DNA from: Pseudomonas sp.
GTDB taxonomy: Bacteria > Pseudomonadota > Gammaproteobacteria > Pseudomonadales > Pseudomonadaceae
Length of the DNA: 64,000 nucleotides
Assembly (NCBI GenBank): GCA_030699825.1
Contig: JAUYKV010000033.1
Coordinates: forward strand, 62,001-126,000
Direction: 5' to 3'
Shown here: in pieces, positions 43,975-52,886 of the stretch
How the letters are laid out: each line of letters starts with the position of its first letter
Position numbering within the stretch: position 1 is the stretch's first letter
Translations under genes and position numbers: made by a program
The notes under the pieces: model-generated
The model's database searches: none
Seen by the model: only the letters and a program-made list of their open reading frames with translations
Told to the model about the DNA's origin: nothing

Positions 43975-44307
43975 ATGACTCCCGGTCCACTGCGAAAACA
44001 GGCTTGGCCCGGGGCAGTCCGCGGGCTCAAGCAACTGGTCGAAAAACGTGTTCGAGGGCCCGACCAGGCCAGCCGCAAGCACCAGCGCAGCTGGCTGTGG
44101 GGCGAGGTGCGCAACGCCGCCGGCGAAATCAAGACCGCCCACCTGGAAACGCCCAACGGATATGACGTGACCGTGCATGGCGCGCTGCTGGCGGCCCGTC
44201 ACCTGCTCGCCTACAGCGGCCCTGGCGGCTACTTCACGCCCGCACAACTGTTCGACCCGCGCGGCGTGGAACAGCTGCCGGGCTCGAGCAAGATCCTGCT
44301 GACCTGA
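43975..44307 (+). pseudogene. 3' remnant of a saccharopine dehydrogenase-family gene
   Basis: The 110-residue frame shows GEIKTAHLETPNGYDVTVHG, LLAARHLLAY and GGYFTPAQLFDPRGVEQLPGS, which matches the C-terminus of saccharopine dehydrogenase-like oxidoreductases. The Rossmann NAD(P)-binding domain and over two thirds of the usual length are missing upstream; sequence before 43975 is unrelated. Probably inactive. Confidence 0.72.
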
Positions 44308-44346
44308 CAACGCCGCGGTGGCCGCGGATTCAACGTGGGGGTGGCG

Positions 44347-44381
44347 ATCCCGGATTGCGCTAGCGCTTATCCAGGCTACGC
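44347..44381. repeat. REP-like element (GTAGCCCGGAT family), copy D
   Basis: ATCCCGGATTGCGCTAGCGC followed by TTATCCAGGCTACG, a degenerate member of the family at 8999, 13995 and 21681. Confidence 0.6.
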
Positions 44382-44415
44382 AACCGGCGCAGCCTGGCGT
44401 TGAGCGACGCCCTGG

Positions 44416-44440
44416 CCCCGTGGGCTTTAGCCCACCGGGG
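44416..44440 (-). terminator. Inverted repeat just after argP
   Basis: CCCCGTGGGCT / GCCCACCGGGG hairpin with a TTA loop, 8 bp beyond the argP stop on the minus strand. It lacks a T tract, so termination is possible but not proven; GTGGGCT-type palindromes are also dispersed in Pseudomonas genomes. Confidence 0.45.
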
Positions 44441-44448
44441 CAGGTGGC

Positions 44449-45381
44449 CTAAAGCGGATCGTCGCCCGTCCCTCCCCAAGCAACGGCTTGCCACGGTGGC
44501 ACCAGACACGCGCCGGCCGCCTTGCGCAAATGATCGGTCAGGCGGTCAAGCAGCTCGCCGCCGTTGCGCCAGTGATGCCAGTACAGCGGCACGTCGACCG
44601 GCCGCTCGGCGATCAACTCGACCAGTTCGCCACGGGCCAGTTCGTTCGACACCTGCTGCTCCGGCATCAGGCCCCAGCCAAGGCCGCCCAGGGTCAAACG
44701 CACGAAGCCCTCGGACGACGGGCAGAGGTGATGCAGAAAGCCGCCCTCGACGCCGAGTTCGGCCAGGTAGCGATGCTGCAGCAGGTCATCCGGGCCAAAC
44801 ACGATGCCCGGCACCCGGGTCAATGCCGCCGGAGTGACGCCCTGGGGAAAGTGCCGGGCAATGAATGCCGGGCTGGCCAACGCACGATAACGCATGGCAC
44901 CAAGGGCCTGGCTGCGCGCGCCCGCCACCGGTCGGTCGCTGGCGCATACGCACGCCGCCACATCACCGGCGCGCATGCGTTTCAGGCCGACGTCCTGATC
45001 CTCTACCAGCAACTCCAGCAACAGCCGGTGCCGGGCGCAAAACTCGCCCACCGCAGCGGCCCACCAGGTCGCCAGACTATCGGCGTTCAAGGCGATGCGC
45101 AGACGCTCGGGCGCGCCGCCTTCGTCCAGCGCCGGCACCTGCGCCTGTACATCGCGCTCGAGCAGACGCACCTGCTGCACATGGTTGAGCAGGCGCCGGC
45201 CGATCTCGGTGGGTAGCGGCGGCATAGCACGTACCAGCACCGGCTGGCCAACCCGCGCCTCGAGCAGCTTGATCCGCTGCGACACCGCCGACTGCGACAA
45301 GCCCAGCACCTGGGCCGCCCGCTCGAAACCAGCCTGTTCCACCACCGCCGCCAGGGCGGCCAGCAGTTTGTAATCGAACAA
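44449..45381 (-). CDS. argP: LysR-family regulator ArgP
   Basis: A 310-residue LysR regulator, the usual activator of an arginine/lysine exporter gene. HTH at about residues 16-37 (FERAAQVLGLSQSAVSQRIK), then the co-inducer domain with ADSLATWWAAAVGEF near residue 97. It diverges from argO across 89 bp, the classical arrangement. Function by context and family; the C-terminus is not unusual. Confidence 0.9.
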   Translation of the reverse strand: MFDYKLLAALAAVVEQAGFERAAQVLGLSQSAVSQRIKLLEARVGQPVLVRAMPPLPTEIGRRLLNHVQQVRLLERDVQAQVPALDEGGAPERLRIALNADSLATWWAAAVGEFCARHRLLLELLVEDQDVGLKRMRAGDVAACVCASDRPVAGARSQALGAMRYRALASPAFIARHFPQGVTPAALTRVPGIVFGPDDLLQHRYLAELGVEGGFLHHLCPSSEGFVRLTLGGLGWGLMPEQQVSNELARGELVELIAERPVDVPLYWHHWRNGGELLDRLTDHLRKAAGACLVPPWQAVAWGGTGDDPL

Positions 45382-45470
45382 ATCAGTTCTCCTAATGAGT
45401 AATCAGCAAGATTGATTTTTCTTATACAGCTAAGCACAACAGACTGGCCAGCAACAAAAGGAGAACAACC

Positions 45471-46082
45471 ATGTGGCAAAGCTATTTGAATGGCCTGGTA
45501 ATCGCCGCCGGGCTGATTATCGCCCTCGGCGCGCAGAACGCCTTCGTCCTGGCGCAAAGCCTGCGTCGTGAACATCACCTGCCGGTGGCCGTGCTCTGCG
45601 TGGTCTGTGATGCCCTGCTGGTAACTGCCGGGGTGTTCGGTCTGGCCGCGCTGCTGGCGCAGAACCCGCTGCTGCTGGGCATCGCCCGCTGGGGCGGCGC
45701 GGCCTTCCTGCTCTGGTATGGCGCCCAGGCCCTGCTGCGCGCCTGCCGGCCGCAGGGGCTCGATCAAGCAGCAGAGGCCACCCCGCGCTCGCTGCGCGCC
45801 GTGCTGCTCGCGGCGCTGGCGGTGACCCTGCTCAACCCCCACGTGTATCTCGATACCGTGCTGTTGATCGGCTCGCTCGGCGCCCAGCAAAGCGTGCCCG
45901 GAGCCTATGCCATGGGTGCTGCGAGTGCCTCGTTGATCTGGTTTCTCAGCCTCGCCCTCGGCGCCGCCTGGCTGGCCCCGCAACTGGCACGACCGCTAAC
46001 CTGGCGGCTGATCGACCTGGCCGTGGCCTCGATGATGTTCGCCATCGCCTGGCAGTTGCTGGCCGATTCGGTCCCTCGTTGA
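45471..46082 (+). CDS. argO: Arginine/lysine exporter ArgO (LysE family)
   Basis: A 203-residue LysE/ArgO transporter with AAAAGGAGAACAACC before the ATG. Signature LIIALGAQNAFVLAQSLRRE near the N-terminus and TLLNPHVYLDTVLLIGSL in the middle; six hydrophobic segments. Exports L-arginine or L-lysine under control of the divergent ArgP. Confidence 0.92.
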   Translation: MWQSYLNGLVIAAGLIIALGAQNAFVLAQSLRREHHLPVAVLCVVCDALLVTAGVFGLAALLAQNPLLLGIARWGGAAFLLWYGAQALLRACRPQGLDQAAEATPRSLRAVLLAALAVTLLNPHVYLDTVLLIGSLGAQQSVPGAYAMGAASASLIWFLSLALGAAWLAPQLARPLTWRLIDLAVASMMFAIAWQLLADSVPR

Positions 46083-46138
46083 GAGACTGAGAAAAATCGC
46101 TTGCCTGCCGTGGCCTTCGTTTTTTTCTCAGCCTCTGA
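46081..46138 (+). repeat. Inverted repeat (GAGGCTGTGAAAAA family) behind argO
   Basis: GAGACTGAGAAAAA faces TTTTTTTCTCAGCCTC with a 20-nt interior. It follows the argO stop directly and could serve as its terminator. Related elements lie at 39360-39547 and 60245-60297. Confidence 0.6.
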
Positions 46139-46334
46139 GCCCGCCGCCACGCCTCTCGACGGCGTGAAAAAAGGCCCTGGCACCGGTTTCCCCACACAGT
46201 TGCTGCGTGGTTATGTCGCAGGCCCGGTGCTATGCTTGCGGGCTAGCGGCGCAAAGAGATAACTCCCGCCGCAGATATGGCCGCCCGTGATCGGCTTCGC
46301 GAACACCGCACCTGACCTGATTAGGAGATCAACC

Positions 46335-46916
46335 ATGGCTTTCGAATTGCCGCCACTGCCGTACGCACATGACGCTCTGCAGCCGCATATTTCCCAGGAA
46401 ACCCTGGAATACCACCACGACAAGCACCACAACACCTATGTCGTGAACCTGAACAACCTGGTGCCAGGCACCGAGTTCGAAGGCAAGACCCTGGAAGAGA
46501 TCGTCAAGACCTCTTCGGGCGGCATCTTCAACAACGCCGCTCAAGTCTGGAACCACACCTTCTACTGGAACTGCATGAAGCCCAACGGCGGCGGTCAACC
46601 GACTGGCGCCCTGGCCGACGCGATCAACGCGGCCTTCGGTTCCTTCGACAAGTTCAAGGAAGAGTTCAGCAAAGTATCCATCGGCACCTTCGGTTCCGGC
46701 TGGGGCTGGCTGGTGAAGAAGGCCGACGGCTCCCTGGCCCTGGCCAGCACCATCGGTGCCGGCTGCCCGCTGACCAGCGGTGACACCCCGCTGCTGACCT
46801 GCGACGTCTGGGAACACGCCTACTACATCGACTACCGCAACGTACGCCCGAAATACGTCGAAGCGTTCTGGAACCTGGTCAACTGGGACTTCGTAGCGAA
46901 CAACTACGCAGCCTGA
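46335..46916 (+). CDS. sodB: Superoxide dismutase [Fe] SodB
   Basis: A 193-residue cytoplasmic Fe-superoxide dismutase converting superoxide to H2O2 and O2. Metal ligands H27, H74, D157 and H161 are all present ([24 protein letters not shown]). Gly-rich AGxG and the residues around Q70 are the Fe-type pattern. Start [13 protein letters not shown] has TTAGGAGATCAACC upstream. Neighbour order argO-sodB-bifA is familiar from other Pseudomonas. Confidence 0.97.
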   Translation: MAFELPPLPYAHDALQPHISQETLEYHHDKHHNTYVVNLNNLVPGTEFEGKTLEEIVKTSSGGIFNNAAQVWNHTFYWNCMKPNGGGQPTGALADAINAAFGSFDKFKEEFSKVSIGTFGSGWGWLVKKADGSLALASTIGAGCPLTSGDTPLLTCDVWEHAYYIDYRNVRPKYVEAFWNLVNWDFVANNYAA

Positions 46917-46957
46917 GACCTGTATTGCGCAAGCCCCAGGGCCTGCGTCAGTGCAAG

Positions 46958-46984
46958 AAGCCCGGCCCGACAGCCGGGCTTTTT
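46958..46984 (+). terminator. Terminator of sodB
   Basis: AAGCCCGGC / GCCGGGCTT stem with a 6-nt loop and T run, 41 bp after the stop. Confidence 0.9.
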
Positions 46985-46986
46985 CT

Positions 46987-47287
46987 TTCCACGGCGCCCC
47001 GCGCAGCCGCCTTCCGGATTCGTCCCCACGCCGGGAGCGAGAGTGCCACCCGAGCCTCGCCGTGCTGCCTGACAACAAGAGTAGGATCGATGCCCGAACC
47101 GACATACCGAACATCACGGGCAACGATTCACGGAGCAGCCGCGACCAAGCGCTCAAAAATAATCGGCCAAGACCGCTCAAGTACTCAGCCCTTCGCACCG
47201 ACATACTGGAGAGGCTGCAAATGCCCTGCCGCAGTCGCGTCAGAGCGGCTCACCCGGTCAACTACTGCGCATTGATGTAATGGCCCT
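46987..47287. other. Gene-free region between sodB and bifA
   Basis: About 300 bp without supported coding sequence after the sodB terminator. Only the right edge is interpretable, as the bifA promoter. Confidence 0.4.
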
Positions 47288-47315
47288 TTGACGACAACCG
47301 CGAGTTTGCTAATAC
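47288..47315 (+). promoter_or_regulatory. Probable sigma70 promoter of bifA
   Basis: TTGACG at 47288-47293 and TAATAC at 47310-47315 separated by 16 bp, close to consensus in both hexamers. Start of transcription would be near 47322, about 38 nt before the bifA start codon. Confidence 0.7.
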
Positions 47316-47359
47316 TCATAGCGGTCTGACGCCTCTGGCATCGAACAAGGAACCGCCAT

Positions 47360-49426
47360 TTGAAGCTGGAACTCAAGAACAGCCTGTCTCTGAAGCTGCT
47401 ACGTGTAGTGCTGCTTTCAGCGCTTGCCGTTGGGGTGGTATTGAGCTGCGCGCAAATTGTCTTCGATGCGTACAAGACCCGCCAGGCCGTGACCAACGAC
47501 GCCCAGCGCATTCTCGGCATGTTTCGCGACCCCTCGACCCAGGCGGTTTACAGCCTGGATCGCGAAATGGGCATGCAGGTCATCGAAGGCCTGTTCCAGC
47601 ACGAATCGGTACGGGTGGCGACCATCGGCCATCCCAACGAGTCGATGCTCGCGGAAAAGTCCCGTGAGCTGGCACACTTGCCCACCCGCTGGCTGACCGA
47701 TCCTATCCTCGGCCAAGAACAGAGCTTCACCACCCAACTGGTCGGTCGCGACCCCTACAGCGAGTATTACGGCGACCTCAGCATCACCCTCGACACCGCG
47801 CGCTACGGCGAGAGTTTCATCACCAGCTCGGTGGTCATCTTCATCGCCGGTGTGCTCCGCGCCCTGGCCATGGGCCTGGTGTTGTACCTGGTCTACCACT
47901 GGCTGCTGACCAAACCCCTGTCGAAGATCATCGAGCACCTCAGCCAGATCAACCCGGACCGGCCCAGCGCCCACAAGCTGCCGATGCTCAAGGGCAACGA
48001 GAAAAACGAGCTGGGTCTGTGGATCAATACCGCCAACCAGTTGCTCTCCTCCATCGAACGCAATACCAACCTGCGCCGCGAGGCGGAAAACAGCCTGCTG
48101 CGCATGGCCCAGTACGACTTCCTCACCGGCCTGCCGAACCGCCAGCAACTGCAACAGCAGCTCGACCAGATCCTCGATGATGCAGGGCGCCTGCAGCGCC
48201 GGGTTGCCATACTCTGCGTCGGCCTGGACGACTTCAAGAGCATCAACGAGCAGTTCAGCTACCAGACCGGCGACCAGCTACTCCTGGCTCTGTCCGACCG
48301 CCTGCGCAGCCACAGCGGCCGCCTCGGCGCCCTGGCACGCTTGGGGGGTGACCAGTTCGCCCTGGTCCAGGCCGACATCGAGCAGCCCTACGAGGCCGCA
48401 GAACTGGCACAAAGCGTGCTGGACGACCTCGAACGGCCCTTTATTCTCGACCAGCAGGAAGTGCGCCTGCGCGCCACCATCGGCATCACCCTGTTCCCGG
48501 AAGACGGCGACAGCACCGAGAAGCTGCTGCAGAAAGCCGAACAGACCATGACCCTGGCCAAGAGCCGCTCGCGCAACCGCTACCAGTTCTATATCGCCAG
48601 CGTCGACAGCGAGATGCGCCGCCGTCGCGAGCTGGAGAAGGATCTGCGCGAAGCCCTGGCCCTCAACCAGCTGTTCCTGGTCTATCAACCCCAGGTGGAC
48701 TACCGCGATCACCGGATAGTCGGGGTCGAGGCGCTGCTGCGTTGGCAACATCCGCAGCATGGCCTGGTACCGCCGGACCTGTTCATCCCGCTGGCCGAGC
48801 AGAATGGCAGCATCATCGCCATCGGCGAGTGGGTTCTCGACCAGGGCTGCCGGCAGCTGCGCGAATGGCACGACCAGGGCTTCAGCGAGCTGCGCATGGC
48901 GATCAACCTGTCCACCGTGCAGCTGCACCACGCCGAACTGCCGCGGGTGGTCAACAACCTGATGCAGGTCTATCGTCTGCCGCCGCGCAGCCTGGAACTG
49001 GAAGTCACCGAAACCGGCCTGATGGAAGACATCACCACCGCCGCCCAGCACCTGCTCAGCCTGCGCCGCTCCGGCGCGCTGATCGCCATCGACGACTTCG
49101 GCACCGGCTATTCTTCGCTGAGCTACCTGAAGAGCCTGCCGCTGGACAAGATCAAGATCGACAAGAGCTTCGTCCAGGACCTGTTCGACGACGAAGACGA
49201 CGCCACCATCGTGCGTGCCATCATTCAGCTCGGCAAGAGCCTGGGCATGCAGGTGATCGCCGAGGGCGTGGAAACGCTCGAGCAGGAGGCCTATATCATT
49301 GCCCAGGGCTGCAACGAAGGTCAGGGCTACTTCTACAGCAAGCCGCTGCCGGCCCGCGAACTGACGCTGTTTCTCAAACAGGCCCGACGCATCAGCGCAG
49401 CGGCGACCAACCCGGCCACCCTGTAG
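47360..49426 (+). CDS. bifA: c-di-GMP phosphodiesterase BifA (degenerate GGDEF plus EAL)
   Basis: A 688-residue inner-membrane protein that degrades c-di-GMP and promotes swarming and biofilm dispersal (known in P. aeruginosa and P. putida). TM segments at about 12-34 and 150-180 flank a periplasmic region. A GGDEF domain with the active-site change GGDQF is followed by an EAL domain with EALLRW (near 457), DDFGTGYSS (near 577) and IAEGVE. Starts at TTG 47360 (MKLELKNSLSLKLLRV), with AAGGAACC upstream and no ATG alternative at the conserved N-terminus. Confidence 0.96.
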   Translation: MKLELKNSLSLKLLRVVLLSALAVGVVLSCAQIVFDAYKTRQAVTNDAQRILGMFRDPSTQAVYSLDREMGMQVIEGLFQHESVRVATIGHPNESMLAEKSRELAHLPTRWLTDPILGQEQSFTTQLVGRDPYSEYYGDLSITLDTARYGESFITSSVVIFIAGVLRALAMGLVLYLVYHWLLTKPLSKIIEHLSQINPDRPSAHKLPMLKGNEKNELGLWINTANQLLSSIERNTNLRREAENSLLRMAQYDFLTGLPNRQQLQQQLDQILDDAGRLQRRVAILCVGLDDFKSINEQFSYQTGDQLLLALSDRLRSHSGRLGALARLGGDQFALVQADIEQPYEAAELAQSVLDDLERPFILDQQEVRLRATIGITLFPEDGDSTEKLLQKAEQTMTLAKSRSRNRYQFYIASVDSEMRRRRELEKDLREALALNQLFLVYQPQVDYRDHRIVGVEALLRWQHPQHGLVPPDLFIPLAEQNGSIIAIGEWVLDQGCRQLREWHDQGFSELRMAINLSTVQLHHAELPRVVNNLMQVYRLPPRSLELEVTETGLMEDITTAAQHLLSLRRSGALIAIDDFGTGYSSLSYLKSLPLDKIKIDKSFVQDLFDDEDDATIVRAIIQLGKSLGMQVIAEGVETLEQEAYIIAQGCNEGQGYFYSKPLPARELTLFLKQARRISAAATNPATL

Positions 49427-49514
49427 AAACGACTCCCAGGGGCGCGATTGACCTTGAGGGCGCTCTTATCAAACAACATGTATGCAATTGATTTTATAGG
49501 TTATTACGTTCTCT

Positions 49515-49582
49515 GTAGGAGCGGCTTTAGCCGCGAATTCTTCACGGCACAGCCAAAGCTTCGCGGCTGAAGCCGCTCCTAC
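49515..49582. repeat. REP-type inverted pair GTAGGAGCGGCTT...
   Basis: GTAGGAGCGGCTTTAGCCGCGAA on the left and TTCGCGGCTGAAGCCGCTCC plus TAC on the right form two REP units facing each other, typical of Pseudomonas intergenic REP/BIME elements. It lies between convergent bifA and the GIDE-like gene. Confidence 0.85.
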
Positions 49583-49684
49583 GACAGTGGGGCCCCGCGC
49601 GCCTCCAGTTTGCTGCGCGCCAGCGCGGCGTCTGGACGACGGGGGATCTCCTACGGAAAACGACAGATGATTCGTGTCGCGACA

Positions 49685-50578
49685 CTAGAGCCTCGTCACC
49701 CCGAGCAACCAGGCCGCCACCAAGGCCCCGGCCAGACACAGCACGGCACCACCGGCCGCCTGCCAGTAGAAGTGGCGGGCCAGTTCGTCCTCCCCGACGC
49801 TGGACAAAATAAACGGCTGCGCCTCACGCGGCCTACCCATATGGTGCTGCGCCGGCTGCAGACTGTGCTGGCGATGGCGATCCTCGGCCTCCAGCTGCGC
49901 GGCCAGACGCATGCGATTCCATTCCTGCTCATCCAGCCTACCGTTGCGGTCACTGTCGAACCGCTGCAGCAGACCGCTGAAATCGCCCTTCCACTCACGG
50001 ATCACCGCGCTCTGCGCAGCACCCACATCGAGCCCCTGGCGACCGCCACCACTGCTGCGAAAATCGCCGATGGCATACAGCGGCTGGCCAGCGTGCAAGC
50101 GCTCCTCGCTATAGCGATAACGCTTGCCAGCCGAGAACAGGGCGGGCCAGCCGCTCTTGGCCGGCCCGCGCGGGTGGCGCAGATTGCCCCGCCATACCTC
50201 GCGGGTCACGGGCCGCACCTGCGCACCCCGCGGGTCGATCAGACAGCTGCCAGTGCCGTCGCCCAACAGCAGCCAGCCTTCGCTGCTGCCGCTTTCGACC
50301 AGCCGCCAGCTGTGGCTCTTGCCGCTGGCCTGGTACTCCTCGATCCTGAAGCGCCACCACAGGCACGGTTTGCCGGTCAGCGGCGCAACTATCGCGGTGT
50401 TCGCTTGCTCGCGCAGCACGCCATAGAACTCGGCGTAGCCTTGGGCCGCCGAACGGATCTTCGAGGTCGGCGTATCCAATAGATGGCGCGCCTCTCCCAG
50501 GCGCCGCAGACACCACCAGGCCCCACCAGTAGTGGCGCCGACAGCACACGCCAGACCAATCAGCTGCCCTGTATCCAT
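49685..50578 (-). CDS. GIDE-type (E3-ubiquitin-ligase-like) membrane protein with an EF-hand loop
   Basis: A 297-residue protein: N-terminal TM (about 7-25), then the GIDE-type domain (AAQGYAEFYGVLREQA, APLTGKPCLWWRFRIEEY, LLGDGTGSCLIDPRGAQV), and a C-terminal TM (near 270-290). No RING finger is present, so ligase activity is not implied. Residues 208-219 (DSDRNGRLDEQE) fit a canonical EF-hand calcium loop (D, D, N, G, L, E at the standard positions). It starts 6 bp past the lemA stop (a GTG directly at the stop is an alternative), so the two are co-expressed. Confidence 0.75.
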   Translation of the reverse strand: MDTGQLIGLACAVGATTGGAWWCLRRLGEARHLLDTPTSKIRSAAQGYAEFYGVLREQANTAIVAPLTGKPCLWWRFRIEEYQASGKSHSWRLVESGSSEGWLLLGDGTGSCLIDPRGAQVRPVTREVWRGNLRHPRGPAKSGWPALFSAGKRYRYSEERLHAGQPLYAIGDFRSSGGGRQGLDVGAAQSAVIREWKGDFSGLLQRFDSDRNGRLDEQEWNRMRLAAQLEAEDRHRQHSLQPAQHHMGRPREAQPFILSSVGEDELARHFYWQAAGGAVLCLAGALVAAWLLGVTRL

Positions 50579-50584
50579 GGCCAC

Positions 50585-51157
50585 TCAGCCGAATAGCGAC
50601 TTGAGATCGACGTCGGCCTTCTCCGCGTCGCTGAACTCCAGCAACTCGCCGGCCTTGAAGGCGAAGGCCCGGGCGATCAACACGTCGGGGAACTGCTCGA
50701 TGCGCACGTTGTTCAGGTTGACCGCCTCGTTGTACAGCTCACGGCGGTCGGCGATGCCGTTCTCCAGGCCGCTGATGCGCAGCTGCAGGTGCTGAAAACT
50801 GTCGTTGGCCTTCAGCTCCGGATAGTTCTCGGCCAGGGCGAACAACTGCCCCAGGCCGACACGCAGGCCACTCTCGGCCTTGCCCAAGGCGCCGAGATCA
50901 TGCTGTTCGCGGGCACTGGCCACGGCATTGCGCGCGGCGATCACCCGCTCCAGGGTGCGACCCTCGTACTGCATGTACTGCTTGCAGGTCTCCACCAGCT
51001 TGGGCAGCTCTTCGTGGCGTTGCTTGAGCAGCACATCGATATTCGCCCATGCCTTGCTCAGCCCGTGCTTCAAACGCACCAGGGCGTTGTAGAGGATCAC
51101 CGCATAGGCGGCGAGCAGAAGCAAAATCACGAGGACAGCAACACTGGTAAGACTCAT
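50585..51157 (-). CDS. lemA: LemA family protein
   Basis: A 190-residue LemA protein: one N-terminal TM (MSLTSVAVLVILLLLAAYAVI), then the cytoplasmic helical domain with family blocks YNALVRLKHGLSKAWANIDVLLKQRHEELPKLVETC, ENYPELKANDSFQHLQ and LYNEAVNLNNVRIEQFPD. Function unknown in general. GGAG precedes the ATG at 51157. Co-operonic with the GIDE-like gene, a common LemA pairing. Confidence 0.9.
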   Translation of the reverse strand: MSLTSVAVLVILLLLAAYAVILYNALVRLKHGLSKAWANIDVLLKQRHEELPKLVETCKQYMQYEGRTLERVIAARNAVASAREQHDLGALGKAESGLRVGLGQLFALAENYPELKANDSFQHLQLRISGLENGIADRRELYNEAVNLNNVRIEQFPDVLIARAFAFKAGELLEFSDAEKADVDLKSLFG

Positions 51158-51303
51158 GCGGTTAGCTCCGTAACGGTGGGCCATGGCTGCTGGCAGCCGG
51201 TCGGGCTTATTCGGGAAAGCCGGATGCTGGCATTCTAGCGGCATCGGCCCGCCAGGATGGAGACCGGGCGCACGGCTTTATGCGATTTAATCGCAACGAC
51301 CCT

Positions 51304-51332
51304 TTGCGCAAAATGCAAATCTTTCGCATTAT
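51304..51332 (+). promoter_or_regulatory. Candidate promoter of the icmP operon
   Basis: TTGCGC (51304-51309), 17-bp spacer, CATTAT (51327-51332), 62 bp before the icmP ATG. Assigned by eye. Confidence 0.5.
51313..51329. promoter_or_regulatory. Palindrome overlapping the icmP promoter (possible Fur site)
   Basis: ATGCAAATCTTTCGCAT reads as ATGC-AA and TT-GCAT half sites around a 3-bp centre, and covers the -10 region. The spacing and A/T-rich arms resemble Pseudomonas Fur boxes only loosely (no GATAAT core), so the regulator is not certain. Confidence 0.4.
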
Positions 51333-51394
51333 GTTGCAGCTTTGCGTACACATCCGCGTGCACCTCTAAAAATACCCTTGCAAAGGAATTCGTC

Positions 51395-52729
51395 ATGATT
51401 CGTATGCCCCTGGCTTCCGCCAGCCTGCTGGCCATTGCTATCTCCCTCGCCGGCTGCGGCGAAGACAAGGCACCCGTCAGCCAAACCCCGGCACCTGCCG
51501 CAACCAGCGCCAGCGCTCCGGTAGCCGCAACCAGCAACATCGACGAAGCCGCCGCCACTGCCGTGGTCGCCCACTATGCCGACCTGGCCCTGGCCGTATT
51601 CAGCGATGCCGCCAGCACCGGCAAGGCTCTGCAGGGCGCCATCGACGCACTGCTCGCCACCCCGACCGACGCCACCCTGCAAGCCGCCCGCGAAGCCTGG
51701 CTGGCGGCGCGTGTGCCTTACATGCAGTCCGAAGTGTTCCGCTTCGGCAACGCCGTGGTCGACGACTGGGAAGGCCAACTCAACGCCTGGCCGCTGGACG
51801 AGGGCCTGATCGATTACGTCGCCGCCGACTACCAGCACGCCCTGGGCAATCCCGGCGCCACGGCCAACATCATCGCCAACACGCACATCCAGGTCGGCGA
51901 AGACCAGCTCGACGCGACTGAAATCACCCCGGAACTGCTCGCCAGCCTGAACGAACTGGGCGGTTCCGAAGCCAACGTCGCCACCGGCTACCACGCCATC
52001 GAATTCATGCTCTGGGGTCAGGATCTGAATGGCACCGGCCCGGGTGCCGGCGAGCGCCCAGCCAGCGACTTCGTGGTCGGCGAAGGCGCCACCGGCGGCA
52101 ACAACGAGCGCCGTCGCGCCTTTATCAAGGCGGCTGCCGACCTGCTGGTCAGCGACCTCGATGCGATGGTCACTGAATGGCAAGCCGACAACGCCGACAA
52201 CTACCGCGCCAGCCTGCAAGCCGAATCGGCCGAGAACGGCCTGCGCAAGATGCTCTTCGGCATGGGCAGCCTGTCCCTCGGCGAACTGGCTGGCGAGCGC
52301 ATGAAGGTCGCACTGGAAGCCAACTCCACCGAAGACGAGCACGACTGCTTCAGCGACAACACCCACAACTCGCACTTCTACAACGGCAAAGGCATTCGCA
52401 ACGTCTACCTGGGCGAGTACAAGAAGGTCGACGGCACCACCCTGAGCGGCCCTAGCCTGTCGTCCCTGGTGGCCAAGGTCGACGCCGCGGCCGATAGCGC
52501 CCTGCAAGCCGACCTCGCAGCGACAGAGGCCAAGTTGCAGGCCCTGGTCGACAGCGCCGCTAACGACCAGCACTTCGACCAGCTGATCGCCGCCGACAAC
52601 GCCGCCGGCCAGCAGATCGTGCGCGACGCCATCGCTGCCCTGGTCAAGCAGACCGGCGCCATCGAACAGGTGGCAGGCAAGCTGAACATCGGCGACCTCA
52701 ACCCGGACACCGCCGACCACACGTTCTAA
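51395..52729 (+). CDS. icmP: Imelysin-type lipoprotein IcmP (M75 family)
   Basis: A 444-residue lipoprotein. Lipobox LAGC gives a mature N-terminal Cys near residue 20. The imelysin domain contains GYHAIE (GxHxxE motif, around residue 198) and RVPYMQSEVFRFG. P. aeruginosa IcmP was described as an insulin-cleaving outer-membrane protein; imelysins are now more often regarded as iron-uptake-associated periplasmic proteins. First gene of icmP, di-heme protein, imelysin, DUF1513. Likely iron regulated (inference from family and operon). Confidence 0.93.
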   Translation: MIRMPLASASLLAIAISLAGCGEDKAPVSQTPAPAATSASAPVAATSNIDEAAATAVVAHYADLALAVFSDAASTGKALQGAIDALLATPTDATLQAAREAWLAARVPYMQSEVFRFGNAVVDDWEGQLNAWPLDEGLIDYVAADYQHALGNPGATANIIANTHIQVGEDQLDATEITPELLASLNELGGSEANVATGYHAIEFMLWGQDLNGTGPGAGERPASDFVVGEGATGGNNERRRAFIKAAADLLVSDLDAMVTEWQADNADNYRASLQAESAENGLRKMLFGMGSLSLGELAGERMKVALEANSTEDEHDCFSDNTHNSHFYNGKGIRNVYLGEYKKVDGTTLSGPSLSSLVAKVDAAADSALQADLAATEAKLQALVDSAANDQHFDQLIAADNAAGQQIVRDAIAALVKQTGAIEQVAGKLNIGDLNPDTADHTF

Positions 52730-52745
52730 GTCGGCGCGCAACAGC

Positions 52746-52780
52746 AGCCGGTGTGATCTCCCGATCGCATCGGCTTTTTT
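52746..52780 (+). terminator. Terminator-like hairpin after icmP
   Basis: AGCCGGTG / CATCGGCT stem followed by a T run, 17 bp after the stop. The rest of the operon continues 106 bp downstream, so it may act as a partial terminator that reduces downstream expression. Confidence 0.7.
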
Positions 52781-52886
52781 CTGCCTGCGACTTTTCGCCA
52801 GCAACGCTAACGCAAATCTGTCTTATTTAAATTAAGCCGACCTGCTAAGCTTGCCCGCCTGACTTTCTTGCTGCGGATTCCTGTCG

